A stretch of 64,000 nt of DNA from Meconema thalassinum (lineage: Eukaryota; Arthropoda; Insecta; Orthoptera; Tettigoniidae): assembly GCA_946902985.2 (NCBI GenBank), contig OX336389.2, positions 793,042,979 through 793,106,978 on the forward strand. Direction: 5' to 3'. Below are positions 33,610 through 44,879 of the stretch, piece by piece. The position numbers and the translations under genes are program-made. The notes under the pieces were generated by a model, which saw only the letters and a program-made list of their open reading frames with translations, had not been told where the DNA came from and did not search any database. Each line of letters opens with the position of its first letter. Positions within the stretch are counted from its first letter, which is position 1.

Positions 33610-34370
33610 ACGCCTAGTCAAAAAATAGTGTATTTTTCAAATTTTTTAAAAAATATTTGAAAAGTAGGCTATATCACTAAACTAAAAATCCTAAAAAGAC
33701 ATATGTTAACTCCAACACCTATCACTATACCACTCTCAGTCCAAAAATAGTGTATTTATCAAATTCTCCAAAACATATTTCCAAAATGAGTTATATTTCC
33801 AAAATTAAAAAGTTGACAAAAATGTTTGTTTGACATAAATGAATGGCCTTTGCCCCCTATAACGCCGTACCAAGTCCCAGGTCTCTAGAACAAAAAAATA
33901 AAAATTCTGAAAATAGGTTTATATTTCCAAAATTAGGAATTCTACTAAAAAGTTTGTTTGACATAAATGAATGGCCCTGACCCCCTCAATCCCCATACCA
34001 AATTCAAGCCTCTAGGACAAAACAAAATTAATTTTGAAAATAGGCTATATTTCCAAAATTAGGAATGTTACAAAAAAGTTTGTTTGACATAAATCAATTG
34101 TCTTTACCTCCTCTAGCACCATACCAAATTTCAGGATCTAGGACAAAATAAAATTAATTTTGAAAAATGGTCACTATTTTGGAAACTGGGAATTCTACAA
34201 AAAAGTTTGTTTAACATAAATGAAAGGCCTCTATCCCTTCTACCTGTACACAAAGCCCCAGGTCTGTAGGACGAAAATGAAAAAAAGTTCAATTGGGAAA
34301 GTAGGCGATTTTTCATAAAACCAAACATTCTAAAAAGTGATCTATGGGCTTAAAAGAATGGCCTCTATGT
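33610..34370. repeat. About 126-bp tandem array (6 units)
   Basis: The key segment 'agtttgtttgacataaatga' recurs near 33823, 33952, 34079 and 34204, with weaker units on each side. Each unit also holds 'ggctatatttccaaaattag'. It occupies the centre between the arms. Confidence 0.8.
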
Positions 34371-34380
34371 CCTTTATTTT

Positions 34381-36200
34381 TTGCAACAGCTTCGTGCTGA
34401 AGAGTTTTATCTTATGGATTTGGACATATCCCAAGATTTGGCTGGAGTTTTTAACAAGGCGGAGATGTGTGATTATCTAACATCGAATCACAACTTTTGA
34501 GTGCAAGGAGAGTATCGAGAAAAGTGCAATGTGATTGTGAACAATGATAAAACGGTTGGTATAGACAGTTTAAAATGGATGAACTCTAATTCTAGAATAA
34601 AATATATAACAAATTTATATGTAAACTTACAAGTCCTGGTGTAAACAAAGTCATTGGAAACCATATTATAGACTTTATCCGATGTCCAGACACCCGTCTA
34701 AGGGAAACGTTTACGTCTTCCTTGGCTAAAGAACATGGTATTACAAGACTAGAGGCAACAATTTACAACTGCAAAATGGATGGTATATTTGACCCACTCG
34801 AAGATTGTGTTAGTGTATTAAAAGCCAACAAACATTACTTAAAAGAAGCGCCCCTGTACTCGGTGCCGATCGCGTCCATGTGGACCAAACTATCGGATAA
34901 CCTACAAAATAGTTGCTGTGTGGTGTTTAACAAAGTTTTGCAATTTGTGTATTGGGGTAATAAACATACTCGGAAATTGACTGGGGTGCAAATCGAACTG
35001 CGCGATGGACAAGATCGGGAAAAGATGATAAACTATGCTCTCTCTGCCTATAGTTTTAATTACTTACCTGTGAACTTTGTAGAAATTGTTAACGATGATT
35101 CTGGAAACAACAATGTTCGCATTATACAGAAATGCTGCATTAAAGCTGGGGAAACATTCTTTTCTCAATCCATGACATTGTTTTCCACAATTCCCGCAAA
35201 CATAAACATTAGCGAATTAGGATTGACTCCTACAAATAATATTCTCCCCCAGGTGTTAAGAAAAAGAACCAATAAAACTAACAGACTTAAACCATACTCT
35301 CTTAAGGAAATTACCCCATTGAGTACAGTTAATGTGCTATGTGTAAGGAAACGAAAATTGGAGTTGGAGGAAATTGAGATCAAAAAAAGGAAAATGGAGT
35401 ATGTTGCAGAGACTACTGCCCTAAAGGAAGAGTACGAAGCAGTGTTGCAGAAAGAACAGGCGATTGTGGATGCAAGAAACAGGTTTACAGTTTACTTTAA
35501 ACAAAGTCCCTGGCAAAATCTAGATGTGAGTGGGAAATACAAACTCTCAGCATTTACTGTTAATCACAAAGCAACTTATCCACGCGTTGGAGTGCTTGTA
35601 GAAAGTGAAAAATTTAAACATGTGTGCTACTTAAGAGGATATTTAAAATATATGTTTTTAAAGAGTCATGGTAATTTAGAATTGCTTAAAAAGGATGGAT
35701 TCATTGTAACTCCATGTGGTGGATTGGACATTTTGCATCTGGAAACTGAAAAACCGTTTGCGGAATTCAACACAAATGGAATGACTACATTTAATGGTAA
35801 CTCGTTTGCTAAAAACAAGAATTTTAAGTTTTTCACAAGCATCCAAACAGACTATGGAGTAGAGTCGACAACGTATACGCGAAGAGACGTTGATCTACTT
35901 AATAACATAACTATGCAGGAAATCAAAGGCCAAATAAAAATCCGAAAGTGCTCCCGGTTAGAAAGTTTGGAAAAAGGAACATAACTAATTATTAAGGGAA
36001 TAAAACCAATAGTATATAGACATAAAGTTAGATATGTGTTGGAAATGGAGAATATGGACTCTTTGTTTATATCAAATTACTGGCTGGAAAAGGAATTAGA
36101 AGTTTCGGATACAGATTTGAATTATCGGATCAAAATTAAGCTGGATGCTCTTAAAACTACACCAAGCAAAAATAAGGAAAGAGTTGTGTTCTGTGTGTAA
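34381..36200 (+). pseudogene. Rep-like protein, right copy (truncated, three lesions)
   Basis: Same protein as the left copy, about 95% identical by eye, beginning inside LRAEEFYLMDLDIS. It lacks the first 90 or so residues. Lesions: a TGA near 34498 (after SNHNF), a one-A deletion near 34600 that breaks the KIYNK segment, and a TAA at 35982-35984 (GAA in the left copy). From 34722 to 35984 it is one open frame, showing that the two parts split in the left copy belong to a single protein. The ancestral stop is at 36198-36200. Confidence 0.6.
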
Positions 36201-36407
36201 ATATGCATGACAAATCAAGAATTTGGGCTGCCCTTGTTCGTATTAAACTAATGGATACAAAAGGGACATTAGAGATTTAAGCGAAAATTTAAGTTACCAA
36301 AATAAAGAAATGAGTGTATTATATGTAAAAATTGTAGATATATGTAATTAATAAAACTATTGCATGGGTACCGCTTGTGTTTCTTGTTACCCGCCTGACA
36401 CTCTTGA

Positions 36408-36441
36408 TCCAGTCGTTAACTTTTGGCAGTCTCCGGCAATG
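36408..36441. repeat. 34-bp repeat, right-arm copy (inverted)
   Basis: Reverse complement of 30345-30378 with one difference. It lies 200 bp after the stop of the right-arm ORF. The matching upstream copy is absent because the right-arm unit is truncated at 34381. Confidence 0.85.
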
Positions 36442-36984
36442 CTCGGTGAGCGTGGCCTTGAAACGTAGTTGAAACTAGTGTAGTTGAAAGTATAGTATGA
36501 CCCGTTTCTTACCTATATGAAAGTATAGTATGACCCGTTTCTTACCTATATGACATATCATCTATAAGACTAAACAAAATTGCTTTGTGTCCTGGTGATG
36601 ATAAAAGAGTGATTGATACTGATGGTACAGGTACACATGCCTATGGTCATTACTCAATCATTAACCATGCTTAAAGAGTTAAGTTATGAATATCAAAATC
36701 TTCTGCTTGCAACTAGCAAATACACAAAACAAAACAATTTAGGAAATAAAAAATAGTTCTACAAAAATAAAAATAAAATGAAAAAAAAATGGTATTCATA
36801 AACAAAAATAAATAAAATAGAAAACAAAATGAAAACAACTCTACAATTTATAACAAAAAATAATATATATAAAAATGTATTATGAGTAAATAGTGTAGAT
36901 GTATTTAAAATAAAAAAAAATATTGTATGGACACTGCTTGTACATTTTTAATTTCTACCCACCTCTCTCCACTCCTAATGCAAA

Positions 36985-37545
36985 ATGAACATGTAAAACA
37001 CAAATTGGAAAATCCATGTTTCCATATTGACAAAATAGAAAAAAAAACATTAAACTGAAATTTTAAAAACTGTAAATGGGAATTTGGTAAATTCACAAAT
37101 GTGTAAACAACAAATTGGAAAATCCATGTTTCTATATCATGTAACTGAAAAACTTTAAACTGCCATTTTAAAAACTGTAACTGGGAAATTGTCAAATTGA
37201 TAAATGTGTAAATAACAAACTGCAAAATCCATGTTTCCATATTATGAAATTGAAAAACTTAAAACTGACATAAAAAACTGAAAATGGGAAATTGGAAAAT
37301 TGACAAATGTGTAAACAACAAAATGCAAAAATCCATGTTTCCATATTATGAAATTGAAAAATTTAAAACTGACATTTTTTAAAAACTGAAAATGGGAAAT
37401 TGGAAAATTGAAAAATGTGTAAAGAACAAAATGCAAAATCCATGTTTCCATATTATGAAATTGAAAAACTTAAAACTGACATTAAAAAAAATGAAAATGG
37501 GAAATTGGAAAATTGACAAATGTGTAAACAACAAAATGAAAAAAA
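36985..37545. repeat. About 106-bp tandem array (5 units)
   Basis: 'aatccatgtttccatat' recurs at about 37011, 37121, 37226, 37330 and 37436, with 'tgggaaattggaaaattgac' in each unit. It is present only in the right arm. Confidence 0.85.
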
Positions 37546-37659
37546 AAAAAACGTTTGGGGTAGTGATCATGTTGTACAGTAGCCTATAAGACTAGCATAA
37601 GGATAGTTGCATGTGCCCTTATATAATTTGTGTATGTGCAATTAGCCTTTGGATTAGCT

Positions 37660-38600
37660 TAAGTTAGGTTTGGTAAAGTTAGGTTTGGTAAGGTTAGGTA
37701 TGTGACCTTGTAGTTTACTCTTTTCAGAAAATGTAAAATGTAAAATCTAAAATCAAAAAATCTAAAATAAAAAATGTAAAATGTAAAATCTAAAAAATGT
37801 AAAATGAAAAAATCTAAAATCTAAATTGTTAAAATGTAAAATGTTAAAATGTAAAATCTAAAATCTTTAAATGAGGTTTCTGTGGGTTAGGTTAGGTTAG
37901 GTTATAACTAAGTTTATTATGTGTGCTCTCCCATTTGCTCTTATTTTTTGCTCTCACTTTCTTGCTCCCCACCTTTTTGCTCTCACTTTATTTGCTCCCA
38001 CTTTTTGCTCCCACTTTTTTGCTCCCACTTTTTTATCTCACTTTTTTGCTCCCACTTTTTGCTCTCAATTTTTTGCTCCCACGTTTTGCTCCCACTTTTT
38101 GCTCCCACTTTTTGCTCCCACTATTTTGCTCCCACTTTTTGCTCTCACGTTTTGCTCTTACTTTTTGCTCCCATATTTGCTCTGACTTTGAAATTAGGTT
38201 ATGTTAGGTTAGGTTAGGTGTGGTTAGGTGATAACTAAGTGTATTATTTGTGCTCTCACATTTGCTCTCACTTTTTTGCTCACACTTTTTGCTCTCTTTT
38301 TTTTGCTCGCACTTTTAAGTTAGGTTAGGTTAGGTTATAACTTAGTTTATTATATATGCTCTCACATTTGCTCTCATATTTGCTCTGACTTTGAAGTTAG
38401 GTTATGTTAGGTTAAGTTAGGTTAGGTTAGGTGAAGTTAGGTTAGGTTAGGTTACGTTAGGTTATAACTTAGTTTATTATGTGTGCTCACACATTTGCTC
38501 TCATATTTGCTCTCACTTTGAAGTTAGGTTAGGTTAGGTTAGGTGAAGTTAGGTTAGGTTAGGTTAGGTGAGGTGAGGTGAGGTTAAATGAAGTTGGGTT
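37660..38600. repeat. TTAGG tracts mixed with TTTTTGCTCCCAC minisatellite
   Basis: Blocks of (TTAGG)2-6, sometimes TTAGGTGAAG, alternate with 13-15 bp TTTTTGCTCCCAC or TTGCTCTCAC units, and 'ataacttagtttattatgtg' recurs between them (about 37900, 38225, 38335, 38465). A higher-order repeat is apparent. Cys/Leu/Phe-rich open frames here are artefacts. A short (AAAATSTAAAATCT)n stretch precedes it at 37730-37870. Confidence 0.85.
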
Positions 38601-38604
38601 AGGC

Positions 38605-38785
38605 TGAATGGCAGAGGTATGAATTAAACCCGCCTTTTCTCACTTTTGCATTACAAGACTGAGTGTACCCCGTTCCACCCGTGAGACCAGAAATTAAATT
38701 TCTTGGTAGAGCCAGGAATCGAACCCGGGCCTCCGCGGTGACATTCACGATTACTAGCCGCTACACCACGAGGTGGACAATACAA
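38605..38785 (-). repeat. tRNA-like SINE block in right arm
   Basis: Inverse counterpart of 30005-30185, nearly identical ('ccaggaatcgaacccgggcc' on the plus strand). An expanded (ATT)n/(AAT)n microsatellite (38826-38892) lies just beside it, longer than its left-arm counterpart (29935-29962). Confidence 0.7.
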
Positions 38786-38843
38786 GGCTGGTCTGGATTG
38801 CACATGCTCATTTAATAAATACCTAATAATAATAATAATAATA

Positions 38844-38892
<49 letters not shown>

Positions 38893-39083
38893 CATTTAAC
38901 AACTACACGGTCGACCTCTCCCTGTGACGTCATGCACGGTCTCTGGGCGTGGCGGCCATCTTGCCCATTAGCCACTGCGGCAGCTCTGAATGACCCCTCC
39001 ATAAGAATAACATAGGGCTGGTTGCGCGCGGCGGCCATTTTGCCCATTAGCCCCTGCGCCAGAATCGCCTTATATTACCTACT

Positions 39084-39089
39084 GTTATG
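39084..39089. repeat. Target-site duplication GTTATG (right)
   Basis: Partner of 29734-29739. Sequence outside the two copies is unrelated, so the arm homology stops exactly at these bases. Confidence 0.75.
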
Positions 39090-39239
39090 GCAGTACATTT
39101 TGCAGGGGAACATAGAATCACTTCGCCAACTACTGGAATGAGCATAGGCCTATACTCAATACTCACTTCGGCAGTCACCCTAATGGAGGCAGTTTTAGAA
39201 TTCTATGTCCCGTGCATGTCAAAAATCGTATTAACACAT

Positions 39240-39610
39240 GGAAGCCCACCCATTCTTGGCTATTGCCCCGGAGACCCGGGTTACATTTCCTGCTGTGCCA
39301 AGAAATTTAATTCTGGTCTGAGGGTAAAAACGGGGCACATTCAGTCTCTTGAGGTATAACTAAGAAGAGGAAGGTTTGATTCCCTCCTCGACAATCTTAG
39401 ATGTGGTTTTCCGTGGTTTCCCCACTTCTACTCAAGGCAAATGCTGGGATGGTTCCTAACTTAAGGCCTCGGCCGTCTCCTTGCCATTCCCCACCTTAAT
39501 TACAAATACACACATTAATGCAGCTATCACAATAACACAGGTTATCAGAGAACATTTTACACATACACACCAGAGTACACGGGGCAGAGTGACCACGATG
39601 TCGGAGCCCT
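39240..39610 (+). repeat. SINE
   Basis: 'ggagacccgggttacatttc' (decayed box B), 'gccaagaaatttaattctgg', 'tgtggttttccgtggtttcc', 'aaggcctcggccgtctcctt', then the tail 'caataacacaggttatcaga'. Tail segments with the same order lie at 18740-18830 and 50570-50670. Confidence 0.75.
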
Positions 39611-39880
39611 TCAAACGAATTATGTTTGCCAAGTGTATCTCTTGGGTAAAGCAATTGTGGACACGCGCGAGTGCCTGGAAAACTACTTTTCCTTTAATAA
39701 TTTAAGAGTATATCGACGATGCATAATTATAACTTTTAGTCTAGGACGCCACCAACTTGACCACCGAACATTGGAAAGAAATTGCAATATTAAGGTACAT
39801 AAACAACACAGCCTACACATTCAATTGTCAGTTAATGTTCTTGAACATTTCCCTTCTTTTATAACTCTCGGGAACCCTTC

Positions 39881-40219
39881 TTGATGGAGGATTTCAGTTT
39901 CAAGTTCGCTTTGCATACTACGACCTGCTGGAAGAGGGTTCTAGCAGAAAGAACGTTGAAAAGAAGGGAAATCTGGCAAGAGTTCTACTCGACCGAGGCT
40001 ATGATCAACAGAGCATGGATGGAACCGAACCAGGACTTGCGGCACTTTGTGACCTATTTGGTTGTGCACAGCTTCCACCATAGAATGTGCAAGACAAAGA
40101 CATTCCATGATCCGGACCCGAACTGTGTCTGTGAGCTGTGTGACGGAATCTGTGAACGTTATCACGTTCTTCATTGTAGGAATAGAGGTAAGACCATCAT
40201 AGATTACTGCATTGGCTGA
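39881..40219 (+). pseudogene. LINE ORF2 C-terminus fragment
   Basis: 113 codons ending RNRGKTIIDYCIG. WMEPNQDLRHFVTYLVVHSF, then CVCELCDGICERYHVLHC matches the end of the LINE at 48346-49800 (HVFTRLAVHGFHH, CECELCGYMCERYHLELC). The Cys/His cluster is the putative zinc-binding C-terminus of the ORF2 protein. It is the 3' end of a 5'-truncated LINE copy; an RT is not present. Confidence 0.75.
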
Positions 40220-40249
40220 AGTGCATCTTACCTTGCATACTATATTCGC

Positions 40250-43200
40250 CTATATTGGCAGTAATAATAACATCCGGGAATTTAAGCGTCCGGGCTCCTC
40301 TCGCCTATATTGGCATTGTTGGGTTTGCCCACCCGAACCCCTTTAGGCAGCTCGCTGCATGCCTATTTAATATCTCTGGCGACCCGTTGTCAGCCATTTA
40401 TGTGGGCGCGGGAACAAATGACCACATTCATTCCATATATATTATTGATTATTTGTTAATTCATTCTTCATTTGTTTGGTTGTCTTCACCTTTGCTACGC
40501 GGGGCAAGGACTTGTCGGATCTAGGATTGATCCCGCTGAACCCTGAGACCCTGCTTCACTCCTGCGAGTAGGAGACTAGCTTCCCACCATAGAAGCTCTA
40601 CTTACTTACATACTAAACTAGGAGTCTAGTTCTGGTTTGGTCGTCCCTAGGGTCATCTCCTGAGTCCGGTATGGAGCTGGCTAATTCTCCCACCAGTCGC
40701 AGAAAGTCTCCCCTGCAGGTCTGGCTTCGATGCCCGTAGCACATGGTGGGTATAACTTTTCTTTGTCCCGGGGACAGGCTAGACGCTCCCGGGACTCCGA
40801 CGTTTGCCCGTGCTAGGTCATCGGCGCTTCAACCTTACGTAATTCGTCTGTTATCTAGTCTGGGTCATTGAGTTAACTGGGGTAGGGCTCATCATCGCCT
40901 TCCCCAGCTCTGCTCCTGTGTGGCGCCTCTGCCCTTCTGCTTACGCTGTCATCACCATTCAGCGTGTCATCAGATTCCTTTTGTGTTATATAAAAAATAG
41001 TGTGATCTGTAAATAATTTACTGTGTAATTAATGTAAAATTTTTGAGTGTTCTGGGGTTGTAGAATCTTCTAAATGCATGGACTACTTCAGGCCTTCTGT
41101 GGCTACGTCGGACTTCCAGCGGTATTGCCTTGTTAATTTTCTTGGAGGCGTTAATAGGGTTTTATGGCGTTGGGTTCCCTGTTATTAGGATCCGGGGGTG
41201 TTATCTGCTGGATGGGTTTAAAGCGTGGTAGGAGAGGGTTGCGCATCGTTGGGCTCCATGTTAATGGTGGCCTGGAGCCGGTGATGCTATCAGGATGCTC
41301 TTACAGTGAGTGGACGGGGTAGGTACTTCCCGGGTTTGCAAAAATTTTTAAAATTCCATGCAGAAGTAATAATAATAATAATCCAGGTGTGTGGGTAGGA
41401 TATTGCATGCATGTGCCTGGATATGAGGCGTGTCCGCTCTCATTTGTGGATAGGTATAGGCCTAGGTGTAATAATCCTATGTCCCTTGCATGCGGGATTA
41501 TTTATTTAAAAAAAGAATTGTTATTATAAATTTGGCCTCATCTCTTGCTTAGAGATGCGCATTACGCTTAATTGTCGTTTTTCCGACTCGCCCCTAATAC
41601 TCGGGCGTAAGCATTGAGAGCCAGGGCGTAGTGAGCCCTCTCTTTAAACGCATGAAGTCTATCAACCCCGATGTATATTTTGGCATGTAGTTTAGCTGTT
41701 TTTATATGTTTATGTGTTTGTGTTGGCTAATGTTGTGAGTGACAAGGTTATGGAAGGAGAAAGGTGGTATAATGGTAGCCCGTAGGTGGTGCCTTGGCCA
41801 TCTTGCTGGCACCATCCATCTCTACTCCTGTCATCCTTACTTGGTCAATATCTGCTTTCTATCCGCTCCTTGGGATGGTAAAGTGTGGTGACGCTGTGAC
41901 GTCACGTCCTAATCTGGTCTCTCATTTGTAATGTTAAGGTGGCAAGTGATCGTAGTGTGACTGGTCACGTCCTGATCGCCTATGATGGTTTTGGGATTAA
42001 AAAGTAAAAAGAGAAGTAGTTATTGGGGGGGTTGTTCCTTCAGAGCACCTGTCTGTATTCGCCCCGGATTAGTGGTCGCGTGTGGCAGGAGGTGCCCGTG
42101 GCTGTGGTTACTGAGGCTTGCGTGACTGTAGTTGCGTTCCGCTGCAGCGCGCTGTCGCGCGTGCCGTTTATCGGATACGTCTTATCGTGTGTCGTGATGC
42201 TAATTGTCAGCCGGCGCGTGTAACCAGTTATCGCACTCGTAAACAAGCTTCTGTGGCCCTATGATAAATCCGGCCTATCGTGTCTGTACATTGCTAAATG
42301 TTATGCCTATTGTAACAGCGCTGAATCCCGTGTCAATGTATACCATTTTTATTGGTTTGTTTTTGTGGTCATGTCTGCATTTCATGGTCACTTCCCTTAC
42401 AAGAAGAGTGTCTGCCGACAGCAATGTTGCAATGCTTTCGGAATTCGCAAGTCAATGTTTTTGTTTTGCGTTTTGTTTTCATGTGCTTGTGTACGGGAAG
42501 TCTCTGACGTTACGTATGTCGGCTGCCGGAACGTGACTTTTGCCAATGTCCGAGTGTTGCCATTGTTGTGCATTCTGGGCGGGCCAGTGTGCTAATCTGT
42601 CCTGTTTTTGCTTACCAATGTTGTGTGTACATTGTTTTCCGCAAGACCTCTGCCTTGTGTAACTTTGTGTAATCCATGTCTTGGAAGTCTATTGTGGTCC
42701 CCGCGGAGGCCTAGGATTTTCGGTACGCCCCCTTATTGGGAATTCCTGGGTCGCCAATGCCGAGGTAGGCTGTTGTAGCGAGTACCCTGGGGCGAATCTA
42801 TGTTCCTCTATGTGCGTTAAAGAACCCTCCTGTTATTAAAATCGTGTGGCTCAACCGCTTATGTACTTGTATGGGGCCAATTTCAGTCTAATTGGGATTC
42901 TGGATATTTGTTTTCCACAGCGTCCGATTTTTACTGGGCATTCAGACCCGCGATCCCGTGTAATACTCCGTGTTTTATGTCTGCGTTGTCTGTTGGTATT
43001 TTAGCGCCCCTAGTGTGGTTTCTGATTGTGTTTTTCGCGCCAAAGTACCATTGTTTAGTTTGTTTTTGGCACGACTGTGTTGTGTGATCGTGAATTCGCA
43101 CCCGCCTTGGTTTAAGGTCCTGGTGTTACAATTTTTTGTACTGTATGTCCCATGGCACGTGTATCGTGTGTTTGAGACACGCAGATGAAAATACGCTTTG

Positions 43201-44879
43201 GCGTGAAAAATTTGGGTCTTTTGGAATGCCCCTTGTACTCTTATTTCGGGAGTTATGGGGTTTTGAAACTAGCGTAAATGTTCGCGTCTACTACATTGAG
43301 AGCTGAGAGCTGTTAGTTGGTTTGCGCCTGGTGAAGGCCGCGTGATTACGTGTGTGTGTTATCGCTGACCCAGCGATAGTATTGGATTACGACTGTGTAG
43401 CAAGGACTTTGCTTGCTAGATAGCTGGCTCATGTGCCAGGCAAATGTGTGTATGTTTGCCAACACGTCTGCTTACTGTCTACATATACAGCGTGTCTTTG
43501 GGCTTCTCGTAATGGAAAAGAACTTTCCTGTAATTACACATTGTGTCCCCAAATTTTGTGTTATGGTAAGCGTGGGGCGAATATATCCCTGTTAGTGGTA
43601 CTAGATGTCGTTATGCATGTGTGTCACCGGGCCGCTAGTCGCGTGTTTGGTGACTAGGTGTCGGAGGTGGTTTGATTGTTTTATGCATATAAATGTCTGT
43701 CAGTGTGATTTTCCTTTACTTCCCTATCCTGCAACTGGATAGTTACCCGACCTTGCATTCCTGGTATTCAGGAGGTTGCGGGTTCGAGACCCTCTTTGTC
43801 CAGGATAATTATTCCTGGTGCCTTTTAGGCTTGTGTCTCCGGGACAGTTTTGCTAGTGTATTAACTGTTATGTGGCAATGTGAGTTGACTGTGTGCCTTC
43901 CAGAAATATGTGGGTTTTCCCAAAGTCTGGGCTTTTTCACCCTATGGTGTTTATGTTTAGTTTGCGCGCTGTTGTGGGGGACGCGAAAAATTCATGTTAT
44001 AGGCAGTGTAATATATCACGTATACCTATGGATCAAATATATACAGTTCAACTTGGATAATTCGCACTTCATGGGATTAGTGAAAGCAAAATTGAGTTAT
44101 GTAGACATTCGCATTAAGAAAGGAAGAGTAGGGAAAGTACATTGTATGACGTTTACATAGTGGTTTACGTTCACTGAAGCAAATTAACAAACTATGGTAC
44201 TTTATAACGACTGTACCGTAGTTAATTTCAAAAGTTTCAAATGAAAGTTGAAACCCGAGTGTACTATGCACATATTTGACGCCGTTAGTAAGGCAGTAAT
44301 CACGTTATGTCGCGGAGAAATCTACTATGTTTCAAAAATAGTTTGAGATTCTTGTCTGTTTCTTACGATTAGGGCTCTCGGCCGTTACAAGAGATTCTAG
44401 CAAATTGTAGGACCGGAACATAGAACAACTTAGTCAATTCTACTTAGAAAGACCCGCCTAAGCTCTATGCTGTGGTTTGTTGCTTAGGCTGTACTCGGAA
44501 TAGTTCTTGCCGACCCTGAGCCGCGTGGCCCGACTGATAGGCTTCCGCTTGGCTTTGCATATTAAAAACTTTGAATTGTCCAAAATATGTCCTGAATTAA
44601 CCACGATTCTAATCCATTGATGGCCTAAAAATGCTAGGGGCCAAGAAAAAACTAAGAAGAATTTTGAATTATACAATTTTGATTTAGCCATGTTCCACTG
44701 TATATACATGAAAAATGTGCAGTTTTTGTCCGTGAGTCTCTGCGTGTCTACCGTTTACAGGGATGGAACCTGCCCTTTGTGTGTCCATTGTAGTGTCTCC
44801 TTCATGTAAAAGAGCCTACCTGTATCTGGAATTGTGGTGCAAGTGACATTGGTGTATGTTGTATTCCTGGTGAAAGTTG
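40250..44879 (-). other. Non-coding block of element B
   Basis: T/G-rich on the plus strand, so A/C-rich in element sense. The distal 2.6 kb (40290-42850) aligns block by block with element A; 42850-44879 shows no clear match and no gene. An isolated 'gcgggttcgagaccctc' at about 43785 looks like a tRNA box B but has no proper cloverleaf. Confidence 0.65.

Larger units (their letters stand above)
29740..39083. mobile_element. 9.3 kb inverted-arm DNA element with Rep-like ORFs
   Basis: The left end reads AGTAGGTAATATAAGGCG and the right end is its inverse (CGCCTTATATTACCTACT). The flanks are a 6-bp direct repeat, GTTATG (29734-29739 and 39084-39089). Arms: left 29740-32438, right 34381-39083 in inverted orientation; the right arm carries about 2 kb of extra tandem repeats. 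AG...CT ends with 6-bp duplications are hallmarks of Polinton/Maverick elements, but no PolB, integrase, ATPase or capsid ORF is present. The only long ORF is Rep-like and lies in both arms. It may be a non-autonomous Polinton relative that acquired a Rep unit, or a new element type. Confidence 0.72.
34381..39083. repeat. Right inverted arm, with 2 kb tandem-repeat expansion
   Basis: It begins in mid-ORF at 'ttgcaacagcttcgtgctga' and ends at CCTACT. Compared with the left arm it has extra material at about 36560-38560: AT-rich spacer, a 106-bp array, and TTAGG tracts mixed with TTTTTGCTCCCAC minisatellite. A short stretch ('gaaagtatagtatgacccgt') is duplicated at 36485-36550. Confidence 0.82.

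Noticed and set aside
34131..34328. Small minus-strand ORF between the arms
   Set aside because: Sits in the 126-bp tandem array and has no recognisable features.
37919..38217. Three overlapping Cys/Leu/Phe/Pro-rich frames
   Set aside because: All three plus-strand frames are open because of the TTTTTGCTCCCAC repeat.
38651..39047. Frames with poly-Ile, poly-Asn and poly-Tyr
   Set aside because: Translation of the (ATT)n microsatellite and the arm-end repeat.
29740..39083. Complete Polinton/Maverick or integrated DNA virus
   Set aside because: No PolB, integrase, ATPase, cysteine protease or capsid ORF is visible; only the ends and target duplication agree.
43750..43805. tRNA-like segment with 'gcgggttcgagaccctc'
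   Set aside because: The anticodon arm would have a five-base loop and the acceptor stem does not pair.
42023..44160. Several 60-155 codon plus-strand frames in element B
   Set aside because: They run antisense to the element in T/G-rich sequence with few stops on that strand; composition explains them.
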